Origin: Verrucomicrobiota bacterium
GTDB lineage: Bacteria > Verrucomicrobiota > Verrucomicrobiia > Limisphaerales > JAFGQR01
Direction of reading: 5' to 3'
Assembly: GCA_016935555.1 (NCBI GenBank)
Contig: JAFGQR010000128.1
Coordinates: 1 to 56,944 of the forward strand
DNA: 56,944 nucleotides
Shown here one piece after another: positions 46,992 through 54,932 of the stretch (within the stretch, counting starts at the first letter, position 1; the number at the start of each line of letters is the position of its first letter). The notes beneath the pieces are model-generated. The model was not told the DNA's origin, searched no databases, and was given only the letters and a program-made list of their open reading frames with translations. The translations under genes were made by a program, and so were the position numbers.

Positions 46992-48959
46992 TTACCCGGG
47001 CGGCGGGCGGGCCGTTTTGCCCGTGTAGGCCGCGTTGTGATGCTCGAGGCCCATCAAGGCGCGGAACGTCTCGTAACGGTTTTGTTCGCGCTTGCTGCTC
47101 ATCGCGACGTCCTTGCGCTTCAGCCGCAGGCGCACCTGGGCCAGGATCCGCCGCACGAGCTTGTCCGCCTCCGCCCGGGGTTTCCCATACGCGTCGATCA
47201 GCAGGTCGTAGAGGTTGTCCGCCACGGACCATTGGGCCTCGGCGAGGTCGGTCTTGCGCATTAGAAAGTCGCGGCACCGGGCGACGCGCTGGCCCACGAG
47301 GCCGCGCCAGTCCCAGGCCGAGTTGCAACGTTCAGGGCCGAAAGCCTGGAGGAAGGCGTCGGCGGCTTCGCGCGCGAAGCCGGCGACGATCTTTTTCTCG
47401 CGCCAGGCGAGGGAACAGGCTTTGTGGGCGGCTTGGTATTGCGCGTAGGCGGCCTTCAGATCGCGGACCAGGGCCGGGTTGATGATCGTCTTCTCCAACT
47501 GGGCAAGCCCGACGCGGGTGAGACTCTTGCAGCTGAGGAGCGCCTCGACGAACCGCATCAGTTCGCGCACGTTGGCGGACCACGAATGCACCATCATCGC
47601 CTTGAACAAGTCCTCCTCGATGGCAAACTCGGGCCGGGCCGTGCGCGTGAAGTAGGCGATCAGCGCCGCAATGTCGGCCCGGCGCTCGCGCAGGGGCGGA
47701 AGGTGCACCTGCAGCATTTTGACGCGCTGCACGAAGTCGTCCCGGAACACCCGCTGCTCAATCGTCTCGTCCAAGTCCCGGTTCATGGCGAAAATGAACC
47801 GCACGTCGCTGCGGATTTCCTCGGCTTCGCCCGCCGCCGGGTAGAACGGCATCCCGTCCAGCACGAGCAGCAGGGCCGTTTGCGCCTCCTTGCAGAGCGC
47901 TTCAAGCTCGTCGAAGAACACCGTGCCGCCATCGGCCAGTTTCAGCACGCCGTCTTGTCCGCTTGCCGGGATGTTGATGAATCCGCAGTTCCGGCCGAAG
48001 CCGAGCAGCTTCACGAGCGTGGTCAGGTTCTGGCCGGTCGTGAGATCGCCGGCGTTGTACCGGAAGAAGGCTTTTCCGCAGCGCCGGCTTTTCCTATGCA
48101 CCCACTCCGCCAGCCTGCTCTTGCCCGACCCCGTCGCCCCCAAAATCAGCATTGGGCAATCCGAGTCGACATAGTCTGAGACCTGGTCCGCCAGGGTTTC
48201 GATCGGGCTGCCCGGGGCGCAGACGAGCCCTGCGCGCTCGATCCAGTTGGTTTTGCCGCTCCGGAACTTGTCCCAGGCCTCGTGGGCGAGCTTCGCCAGG
48301 GACGGCAGAACGGGGGGCGCGACAGACGACGCTTCGGACGGCCGGGGCAGAACCCACTCGATGCTCACCAGGCACCGCAGTCGGTTCATGTCCGGGCCGT
48401 CGGCGTCGCACACGGACACCCAAACCCGGTCGACGCTCCGGCCCACCACCACCTCCTCCACGCCCAACAGGCGGTCGTCGCGGGTGTGAAACCGCACCAC
48501 CGTCCGGCGCTGTGGATGCGAGGACCGTCCCTTGAGGCGGATGCTGCCGCCGGCTTCGAAGCGCGCCCAGAGTTTCAGGTGCGTTTGGCCCAGGAACCCC
48601 TGGTCTTCCCAGTCGGCGCCAAAAAACCGCCCGTCCCCAGCCCCGCCCCGCAGGCGGGGCCGGGACGCCACGCCGAGCGACGTGTGCGCGCACCGCAACC
48701 CGCGCCGGCCCACCTGCAACACCACGTCGAAATCCGGCCGGTGCCGCGGACGCGCCGCGGGCTGCGGTTCAACTCGGGGCGCGCGTGCCCGCCAGGCATC
48801 CCTGGGGCTGGCGCGCAACAAGGCATCGAAAGGCGCCCCTCGGCGGAAAGGCGGGCGCGCGTGCGTGCCGGGCACGGCGCCGTGGGTGAGGCGGCGCAGG
48901 AAGGTGCGGCGGCAGGTGGACCGTTCTGCGGACTGACGTTTTGTGGAGAGTGTTTTCAT
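46992..48959 (-). CDS. NtrC-type AAA+ protein lacking the GAFTGA loop
   Basis: This 655-residue protein has an Arg-rich N-terminus and a beta-rich region (~75-205, unrecognised). It then has an AAA+ module of the sigma54-activator class: Walker A GATGSGKS (274-281), LADGGTVFFDELEALCKEAQTALLLVLDG with Walker B (347-351), MNRDLDETI, the HLPPLRERRADI arginine-finger region (419-430) and sensor II SWSANVRELMRF (~459-470). Where activators carry GAFTGA, this protein reads LLGFGRNCGFINIPASGQ, so it should not engage sigma54. The C-terminus is a helical 180-residue extension in place of a Fis helix-turn-helix. It lies 155 bases downstream of the TPR/CHAT genes on the same strand. It is probably an ATP-driven switch; the function is unknown. 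Confidence 0.65.
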   Translation of the reverse strand: MKTLSTKRQSAERSTCRRTFLRRLTHGAVPGTHARPPFRRGAPFDALLRASPRDAWRARAPRVEPQPAARPRHRPDFDVVLQVGRRGLRCAHTSLGVASRPRLRGGAGDGRFFGADWEDQGFLGQTHLKLWARFEAGGSIRLKGRSSHPQRRTVVRFHTRDDRLLGVEEVVVGRSVDRVWVSVCDADGPDMNRLRCLVSIEWVLPRPSEASSVAPPVLPSLAKLAHEAWDKFRSGKTNWIERAGLVCAPGSPIETLADQVSDYVDSDCPMLILGATGSGKSRLAEWVHRKSRRCGKAFFRYNAGDLTTGQNLTTLVKLLGFGRNCGFINIPASGQDGVLKLADGGTVFFDELEALCKEAQTALLLVLDGMPFYPAAGEAEEIRSDVRFIFAMNRDLDETIEQRVFRDDFVQRVKMLQVHLPPLRERRADIAALIAYFTRTARPEFAIEEDLFKAMMVHSWSANVRELMRFVEALLSCKSLTRVGLAQLEKTIINPALVRDLKAAYAQYQAAHKACSLAWREKKIVAGFAREAADAFLQAFGPERCNSAWDWRGLVGQRVARCRDFLMRKTDLAEAQWSVADNLYDLLIDAYGKPRAEADKLVRRILAQVRLRLKRKDVAMSSKREQNRYETFRALMGLEHHNAAYTGKTARPPPG

Positions 48960-49114
48960 AGGTTTACCGTGACGGGATTAATACGAAGAACCACGGAAGG
49001 CAATTGGAAATATTCGCTTCAAGCCGCCGCGGAGCCGGGGCCCACCGCCTCCCCCTCCCTCCCCTTGCTGGCTGCGCGTGACGTGTCCGCATCGCATGGG
49101 AAACGCCTGGAATC

Positions 49115-50242
49115 CTAGGGTGCCGCCGGAGGCCGAGGCCGGTGGCTGGCGCCGCCGCCGCCGCCCGGCGGGGGCGGCAGTTCGGGGAGGACACGCTTTA
49201 AGAGGTCCTTGCGGTGGCGCGCCCGGGCCAGCCAGACCACCGATTCGAAGTAGATGGCGGCCTTTTGGGGCAGGCCCTGCTTGCGGGCGCACTTGCCGAG
49301 GCCGATGTAATTGAGGCCGGACCAGTAAGGCATGTGGGCCTGGTGGGCCAGTTCGAGGCTCTGGCGGTGCCGCCGCATGGCCTCGTCCACATTTCCAAGC
49401 TCGCATTCCAGCTCGGCGAGCTTGAAGAGGGTGATGCATTGGCCCCGGACATCGTTGATGGTCTCCTGCACCTGGAGCGCCTGGTGGAAGCGGTCGCGCG
49501 CCTCGACGACCTGGTGCAGGTCGACCAGCACCTTGCCGAGTTCGGAGAGGGCGCGGCCCCGGCAGAACTTGTCGCCCAGGTATTGGGCAAGGCAGAGGCT
49601 GTCCTCGATCCACCGCCGGGCGTCCTCGAAACGGTGTTCCTTGCGGCTGATGGAGCCGATCTCCAGGCTGGTGAACGCGATGCCCTGGCGATCCTGGAGC
49701 TGCCTGCGGATCGACAGGCTCTGCTCGAAACACTGCCGCGCCCGGGCGAAATCGTGTTGGAGGCCGTGCATCAAGCCGAGATCATGAAGAATTCGCGCCT
49801 GGTCCAGCACATCGCCGCTCTCCTCCGCCAGCGCCAGCGCCCGCTTGAAATGCCGGCCCGCCTGCACCAGGTGCCCCATCCCGCGATGCACCACCGCAAT
49901 CAAATGCAACGTGCCCGCCTGCTCGGCCGGATCCTTGCGCGCCGTGTGCCAGGCCAGCGCAGCCTTCAAGGCCTTCAGCGCGGCGTGACACCTCCCCTCA
50001 ATCCAATTCATCGTTCCCAACTCCCGCTGCACGGCCGCCACCAGCTCGGCACGCGCCGGCCTCGGCGCGGCCGCCAGGGCGTCATCAAAAAAGGCGCGCG
50101 CCTCCGCATGGTCGCCCAGCAAACGCGCCACGTGCCCCAGGGCATACAACAGCCCCGGAAGATGCGCTCGCAGCGCGGGTGCCCGCGCCGCGTCGACGGC
50201 GCGATGGTACAGCCGCCGCGCCTCGCACCACAGCCCGCGCAT
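49115..50242 (-). CDS. Tetratricopeptide-repeat protein (C-terminal part of a disrupted CHAT-NB-ARC-TPR gene?)
   Basis: This 375-residue run of about eight TPR units has the usual 34-residue periodicity (for example LLYALGHVARLLGDHAEARAFFDDAL, ILHDLGLMHGLQHDFARARQCFEQSL, SLEIGSISRKEHRFEDARRWIEDSL). The ATG overlaps the stop of the CHAT-NB-ARC frame as TGATG, which could give coupled translation. But the same frame already reads like TPR protein upstream of that ATG (GERIAVARQLSDFLL), and no stop separates the two. It looks equally like the tail of one gene broken by a frameshift at about 50290. It would serve as the sensor or partner-binding part of a STAND protein. Confidence 0.7.
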   Translation of the reverse strand: MRGLWCEARRLYHRAVDAARAPALRAHLPGLLYALGHVARLLGDHAEARAFFDDALAAAPRPARAELVAAVQRELGTMNWIEGRCHAALKALKAALAWHTARKDPAEQAGTLHLIAVVHRGMGHLVQAGRHFKRALALAEESGDVLDQARILHDLGLMHGLQHDFARARQCFEQSLSIRRQLQDRQGIAFTSLEIGSISRKEHRFEDARRWIEDSLCLAQYLGDKFCRGRALSELGKVLVDLHQVVEARDRFHQALQVQETINDVRGQCITLFKLAELECELGNVDEAMRRHRQSLELAHQAHMPYWSGLNYIGLGKCARKQGLPQKAAIYFESVVWLARARHRKDLLKRVLPELPPPPGGGGGASHRPRPPAAP

Positions 50243-51666
50243 CAGCAGGAAATCCGACAGCTGGCGCGCCACGGCAATGCGCTCGCCGGCTTGAGCCCGC
50301 CGAGGCGCAGGACCTGGATGTCGGACTTCAGGGCGTGGAGCAGCGGCGGGAAATGCTCGGGGCGCAGCGTCAGCAGCGCCATGGTGCCGGAATCGCGCCG
50401 GATCCGCTGCAGCAGTTCGGACAGTTCGGCGGTCTGGTCCGGCGTGAGCGCCTCCAGGTTGTCGAGCAGCAGAAGGTACGCGCGGGAGTTCAACACCATG
50501 GCCAGGCGGTTGCGCTTGTATTCCGGCGTTGCGTCGCCCGACGGCAGCGGGTGCCGCAGCTCGCCGCTCACGGCGCGCCACAAGTGGTCCAAAATGTCCG
50601 TCTGGGCGTCGAAACGGTCGCGCGCGCTGAAATACAGCACCCGGTCGAAGTTTGCCGCGCAGCGGTCCGCGATCGTTCGCGCCAGGGTCGACTTGCCAAT
50701 CCCTCCCACGCCGCACAGCGCCACCGCGCTGAAGCGTCGCTCCCGGAGCCAGCGCGTCAGCACGATCTCCTCCTGGTCCCGCGACACATACACGCGCCCC
50801 GCCTGCGGCCACTGGCTGGTTCGGCCCGGCCCCCTCAACCGCCTCGGCAGGCGCCGCGACGACGGGCGCACCCGCCTCAGGGAGGCGTCGAGCCGGCCCC
50901 GGGCGATGAGGGTGGCGGCGCGCCGGGCGCCCTCGCCGGCCCCGGGCGGGCCGGGGCTGCCGTCCGGGGGCGGCAGCCTTCCCGCATTATAAGCTCTGAT
51001 TAATTCTGCACGAACTTTATTCAGAGCAGTTTTTACCGTGTCGCCCGCCGCCAGCGAGGCGTAAAGCGCGCCCGCCACACAGGCGGCCTCGGGGTCCGAG
51101 ACCTCGCCGCGAAAGGCGATCACGGTGCGGACACCGTGGCGCACCAGGGCTCGCGCCAGGCGGTCGCCGCGGCACGCGGTCAACACCACCAGGCGCACGC
51201 CGGAACCGCGGAACGCCGCCGCCAGGTCCCCGACTCCCACCCACACGGCCCCGCCGGCGTCATCTTCGAGCAGGAACCGGTCGCCGGACACGGTGGCGGC
51301 CGTGCCCAGGTGAACGATGGGGAACACGGTGCCGCCGCGTGCGAAGCTCAACGCGTCGCGCAGCCGCTCGAGGGTGGGGGAGGCGAGCGGGACAACCGTC
51401 AATCGGACCGGCTGGCCGTGCGACGCTTGCGCCGCCCGCCGGATGGCTTGCATCTCCGCATGGAAATCGATCGAAAGGTGGTGAGGCAATCCTTGGCCAG
51501 ATGCTCGCTCAACCGGGTGGGGATGGAGTTCGAGCAGGCGCAGGCCACCGGGAAACGCGCGTTGCATAAAACCTCGGGGGGTGGCTCCGGTCGCATACAT
51601 CCGCCGGGCCAATCGGCGATCGCCCGGCACACGACGGCCGCAATCGCGGCCACGAAGGCTCGCCAT
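50242..51666 (-). CDS. CHAT-like plus NB-ARC (STAND) NTPase, out of frame with its TPR tail
   Basis: From ATG 51666 this is 474 residues; the frame is open to 51975, but that part overlaps the divergent promoter. A CHAT-type domain (~40-230) begins LRLLELHPHP and contains VVLTACRGD with the expected Cys165. The GHG histidine box is instead VHLGTAA, so the protease dyad looks broken. A Pro/Arg linker leads to an NB-ARC NTPase: Walker A GVGGIGKST (319-327), Walker B YLLLLDNLEAL (~397-407) and MALLTLRP. It stops soon after LRLGGLKPASAL, where STAND proteins normally continue with helical and winged-helix subdomains. TPR coding follows at once in another frame. Such proteins are used in conflict or cell-death signalling. 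Confidence 0.65.
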   Translation of the reverse strand: MASLRGRDCGRRVPGDRRLARRMYATGATPRGFMQRAFPGGLRLLELHPHPVERASGQGLPHHLSIDFHAEMQAIRRAAQASHGQPVRLTVVPLASPTLERLRDALSFARGGTVFPIVHLGTAATVSGDRFLLEDDAGGAVWVGVGDLAAAFRGSGVRLVVLTACRGDRLARALVRHGVRTVIAFRGEVSDPEAACVAGALYASLAAGDTVKTALNKVRAELIRAYNAGRLPPPDGSPGPPGAGEGARRAATLIARGRLDASLRRVRPSSRRLPRRLRGPGRTSQWPQAGRVYVSRDQEEIVLTRWLRERRFSAVALCGVGGIGKSTLARTIADRCAANFDRVLYFSARDRFDAQTDILDHLWRAVSGELRHPLPSGDATPEYKRNRLAMVLNSRAYLLLLDNLEALTPDQTAELSELLQRIRRDSGTMALLTLRPEHFPPLLHALKSDIQVLRLGGLKPASALPWRASCRISC

Positions 51667-51946
51667 GTCCAGCTCTCCGTCCGGGTGATCGCTGAGACAT
51701 TCATGAGCACGCGTGGCATACCTCAGGCGGGGTCCGAACGCAATGAAATTCGCCCCGTGCCCGCGGCGCAGCCGCGCCACTCCCTGAGCGCGGGCTGGAA
51801 CGAGCCGCGCGACGGCGCGCGCGCGGCTCTGTGCAGACGGCCCGCCCGCCACCCGCCCGCGCCGCGAGCGGTATGAGCGCGCGGCCCTGGGGGCCGACGG
51901 TTTTTTTCTCTTGTGGCGTCCGCCCGGGGATGAGTCATAGTGCGGC

Positions 51947-52819
51947 ATGATCATTGTCACCGATGAGCGTTGCACGGGCTACTCCGCGCCCGGCCACCCG
52001 GAACGGCCCGCGCGCATCAGCGAGAGCGTCAAACGCCTGCGCGCTCAAACCGATGTCGCCCTCACCTGGGGCGATCCCTTGCCCGCCCCCGACGACCTCA
52101 TCCTGCAGGCCCATGCGCGTTCGCACCTCGACGCCGTCCGGCTCGCCGCGCGGGATTTCGATGCGGACACGCCGGCGCACGCCGGCATTGGCGAGCACGC
52201 GGTGCGTTCCGTGGGCGCCAGCTTGCAGGCGCTTCGGGCTGCGCGCGAGGGCAACATCGCGTTCAGCCTGATGCGTCCGCCCGGGCATCATGCCAAGCGC
52301 GACCGGGCGATGGGATTTTGTTACCTGAACAACATGGCCATCAGCGTGCTCGAGGCTCTGCGCACCGGCGTCCAAAGGGTTGCGGTGTATGATTTCGACG
52401 TCCACCACGGCAACGGGTCCGAAGCCATCCTTCTCAACAAGCCGGGGGTTGCCTACTACTCCATCCACCAACACCCGTGCTACCCCGGCACCGGCACTCG
52501 CAACGAAGGCAACAATGCCTTCAATTTTCCCGTCCGCCCGCGCACCCCGCGCGAGGCTTATCGCAAGGTGCTTCAGCAGGCCCTCGACGCCCTCAAACGA
52601 TCCAAACCCGAACTCGTCGGCGTCTCCGCGGGATTCGACGCCTACCTGTACGATCCCATCGCGCAGGAGACGCTCGAACTGGAGGATTTCCACTGGCTGG
52701 GCGGGCAGATTTGCGGCCTGGGCGTTCCGGCCTTCCACCTGCTGGAAGGCGGTTACAGCGAGGACCTGCCGGAACTGATCCTGGCCTACCTCAAAGGATT
52801 GTCCGGCAAGCCGCTGTGA
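51947..52819 (+). CDS. Histone-deacetylase/AcuC-like zinc hydrolase
   Basis: This 290-residue member of the arginase/deacetylase superfamily has the active-site histidine pair His114/His115 in RPPGHHA. Zinc ligands Asp151 and His153 are in YDFDVHHGNG and a third Asp in SAGFDAY, with LLEGGY near the end contributing the glycine-rich rim. Bacterial relatives deacetylate acetyl-lysine (AcuC, acting on acetyl-CoA synthetase), acetylpolyamines or other amides. The substrate cannot be fixed from sequence. It is divergent from the CHAT-like gene and convergent with nothing; the next gene on the same strand starts 28 bases later. Confidence 0.9.
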   Translation: MIIVTDERCTGYSAPGHPERPARISESVKRLRAQTDVALTWGDPLPAPDDLILQAHARSHLDAVRLAARDFDADTPAHAGIGEHAVRSVGASLQALRAAREGNIAFSLMRPPGHHAKRDRAMGFCYLNNMAISVLEALRTGVQRVAVYDFDVHHGNGSEAILLNKPGVAYYSIHQHPCYPGTGTRNEGNNAFNFPVRPRTPREAYRKVLQQALDALKRSKPELVGVSAGFDAYLYDPIAQETLELEDFHWLGGQICGLGVPAFHLLEGGYSEDLPELILAYLKGLSGKPL

Positions 52820-52847
52820 TGCCGTTTCCGTGCTGGAGCGGTGCTCC

Positions 52848-53963
52848 ATGCCCCCCCCAACTCCCGAGACCGCCCGAACGAACAGCGCCCAGCCCCGGTG
52901 TGTTCTCTGCCGTGTGTGCGGGTTTCCAAATCTTCTGAGCCCGCCGGCGCCCGGGGGCGGGTATCGCTGCGAACAGTGCAACGAACTGCTGTCCAACCCG
53001 TTCACCGCGCGCGGCCGGCTTCGGCTCTGGGCGCAGACGCATTGGCTCGCGACTTGGGGGCTCATGGCGGCCGTTGTCGCCCTCGGCTGGTGCGGCTATG
53101 CCTGGCATGGCCTCGCCCGAATCCACCAGGCGCGGCAGCATGCGCGCCAGGCGCTCCAGGATGCGCGCGCGGCGCGTGAGAACCGCCTCGAGGCCGCCCG
53201 GCAAGCGCACGACGCTCGCATGACACAACTCCGCCAGGAGGCCGAACAACACCTGTCCGAGGAGGCCGCTGCGGCCCGCAGCCGCTGGACCCATGCCGGG
53301 ATCCTCTCCGGCAACGCCGCGCGGGCTCGTCACGAGGCCGAGTGGGACCGCCGCGTGCGCCATGATCCGGCGCTGGCGGTGACCCCCTTGGAGCGGATGC
53401 TGGTCGAAGTCGAACGCGTCGGCCGCGATCCGGCTCTTGCCGCGCGCGACGCGCTTCTCCGGGTGATCGAACGGGTGGCGCCGCCCGGGTCCACCAACAA
53501 CCTCGTGCCTGTGCAGGGCAAGTTCGTGGTCGAGCTGGCCTTCAAAATGTCCGCCCTCTCCCCGCTCGAACGGGGTGCCCGGACCCGGCACACGAGCGTG
53601 GCGGCTTTGAAGCGCGAGACGGTTCTCATGTGCGCGCACGTGATGCGCGAGCTGTTCGACACTTGCGGCTGGCGGGGCATCAAGAAGCTGCAGATTTCAT
53701 GCAACCACGCCACGCAGCACCGGCCCGCGCGCGCGCTCCCCGGCGTCCCGCCGCCCGCCCCGGTGATCGACTGGCAGGTGCTCTACCGCTGCAGCCTCTC
53801 CGAGGACGTCGCGGTCCGCATCCCCAGCTGGCGTCTGCTGCCGTTGCACAAGGTGGAACAGCTCATGACCGTCGAGCTGGATGGCTTTGCCCACCTGACC
53901 CTCACCCCGGTCGCCCCCGCCGAAACGCCCCCGCGGGATCCCGCCGGGCCGCTCAGATTCTAA
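52848..53963 (+). CDS. Zinc-ribbon, single-pass membrane, coiled-coil protein
   Basis: I do not recognise the family. The ~371-residue protein has a zinc-ribbon-like pair of CxxC motifs (CRVCG and CEQCN), one membrane segment (WGLMAAVVALGWCGYAW), and a long Ala/Arg/Glu-rich coiled coil (~95-150). A C-terminal globular part follows (FVVELAFKMSALSPLERG ... ETVLMCAHVMRELFDTCGW). The ribbon would face the cytoplasm with the coiled coil outside, or the reverse. ATG 52848 has GGAG about ten bases upstream; 52830 is an alternative. The next gene, six bases later, has a similar membrane-plus-coil layout. Confidence 0.6.
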   Translation: MPPPTPETARTNSAQPRCVLCRVCGFPNLLSPPAPGGGYRCEQCNELLSNPFTARGRLRLWAQTHWLATWGLMAAVVALGWCGYAWHGLARIHQARQHARQALQDARAARENRLEAARQAHDARMTQLRQEAEQHLSEEAAAARSRWTHAGILSGNAARARHEAEWDRRVRHDPALAVTPLERMLVEVERVGRDPALAARDALLRVIERVAPPGSTNNLVPVQGKFVVELAFKMSALSPLERGARTRHTSVAALKRETVLMCAHVMRELFDTCGWRGIKKLQISCNHATQHRPARALPGVPPPAPVIDWQVLYRCSLSEDVAVRIPSWRLLPLHKVEQLMTVELDGFAHLTLTPVAPAETPPRDPAGPLRF

Positions 53964-53969
53964 CCCGCC

Positions 53970-54671
53970 ATGCGTCCTCCTTCCCTCGCCTGGATGAGCC
54001 TGCTCACCGCCCTCGCCGGATTGGGCGGCCTTGCCGCGCTTCACGTGGGGTTCCAACGCGAATTTGCCAGGCTCCATGGCGACGCTGCCGCCGCCTCGGA
54101 ACGGTTGCGGCTGGAGTGGGACGACACCGAACGCGCCCGGCACCGCGAATGGCCCGACGCGCGGTCCCGGCTCGAAGAGCAGCTGGGGCGCGAGGTTGCC
54201 GAACGCCGCGCCGTGCAGGCGCGCGAGATCGACATCGTCCTCGGCGGCCCCGTGGCGCGCATTCTCAAGGACCCGGACCTGACGCTCTCGGAAATGCTGC
54301 GCCGGGTCGCGCTGGCCTGCGCTGCGCCGGGCGCCGAGGCCGTGGTGCGCGTCGAGCACTTCACCGAGTTCGACCTGGTGGTGTCCCTGCGCAGCCTCGA
54401 ATCCCCCCTGGCCCTTGCCGACACCGCCCGGTGTATTCTCGGTCATGGCGCGCGCTACCTGAACTCGCTCCGCTTCACCTACGACACCAACCTGCTGCTC
54501 GAACTGGGCCGGCAGCAGATCGAAAGCGTCGGGAACTGGAGCCGGCTGACCCGTGACCAATGGTGGCAACTGGTCCGTCCCCGCCCCCTGCCGCCTCCCG
54601 CCCCCGGCGTCCCGAACCCGCGCCCGGTCCCACGGCTCCACCCCAGTCGCGGCAGCGACGAACGGCGGTAG
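53970..54671 (+). CDS. Hypothetical membrane-anchored coiled-coil protein
   Basis: This 233-residue protein of unknown family has an N-terminal hydrophobic helix (LAWMSLLTALAGLGGLAALHVGF), then a charged coiled coil (~35-85). A C-terminal domain contains FTEFDLVVSLRSLESPLALADTARCILGHGARYLNSLRF. The last ~30 residues are Pro/Arg-rich and may be unstructured. It starts six bases after the zinc-ribbon protein, so the pair is probably co-transcribed and may act together at the membrane. The C-terminal pattern loosely echoes that of its neighbour. Confidence 0.55.
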   Translation: MRPPSLAWMSLLTALAGLGGLAALHVGFQREFARLHGDAAAASERLRLEWDDTERARHREWPDARSRLEEQLGREVAERRAVQAREIDIVLGGPVARILKDPDLTLSEMLRRVALACAAPGAEAVVRVEHFTEFDLVVSLRSLESPLALADTARCILGHGARYLNSLRFTYDTNLLLELGRQQIESVGNWSRLTRDQWWQLVRPRPLPPPAPGVPNPRPVPRLHPSRGSDERR

Positions 54672-54932
54672 CCGTGGGTGGCGTTCGGCATGGCGGATGC
54701 GGCCCGCGGAACAAGCACCCGAAGGGCGTGGCATTGCTGCGCGAGGGCGCATGGAGGCGGGCGGCTCAGGTTGACGGTCATGTTGCAGCCGCCGGATGCG
54801 GGCGACCCAGGGGGGCCGCTGGCTGCGAGATTCAAACGCGTCGTCGTCGTTCGCAGCGCGCTCCGCCCCGGGGCGCGACCGGCAACCGGCGGATGCACTG
54901 GCCACAGTCCCCAACCCTGCTGGTCGGGCTCG

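Noticed and set aside
51667..51975. N-terminal 103-codon extension of the CHAT-like frame
   Set aside because: It is Arg/Ala-rich, overlaps the start of the divergent HDAC-like gene and would leave no room for promoters.
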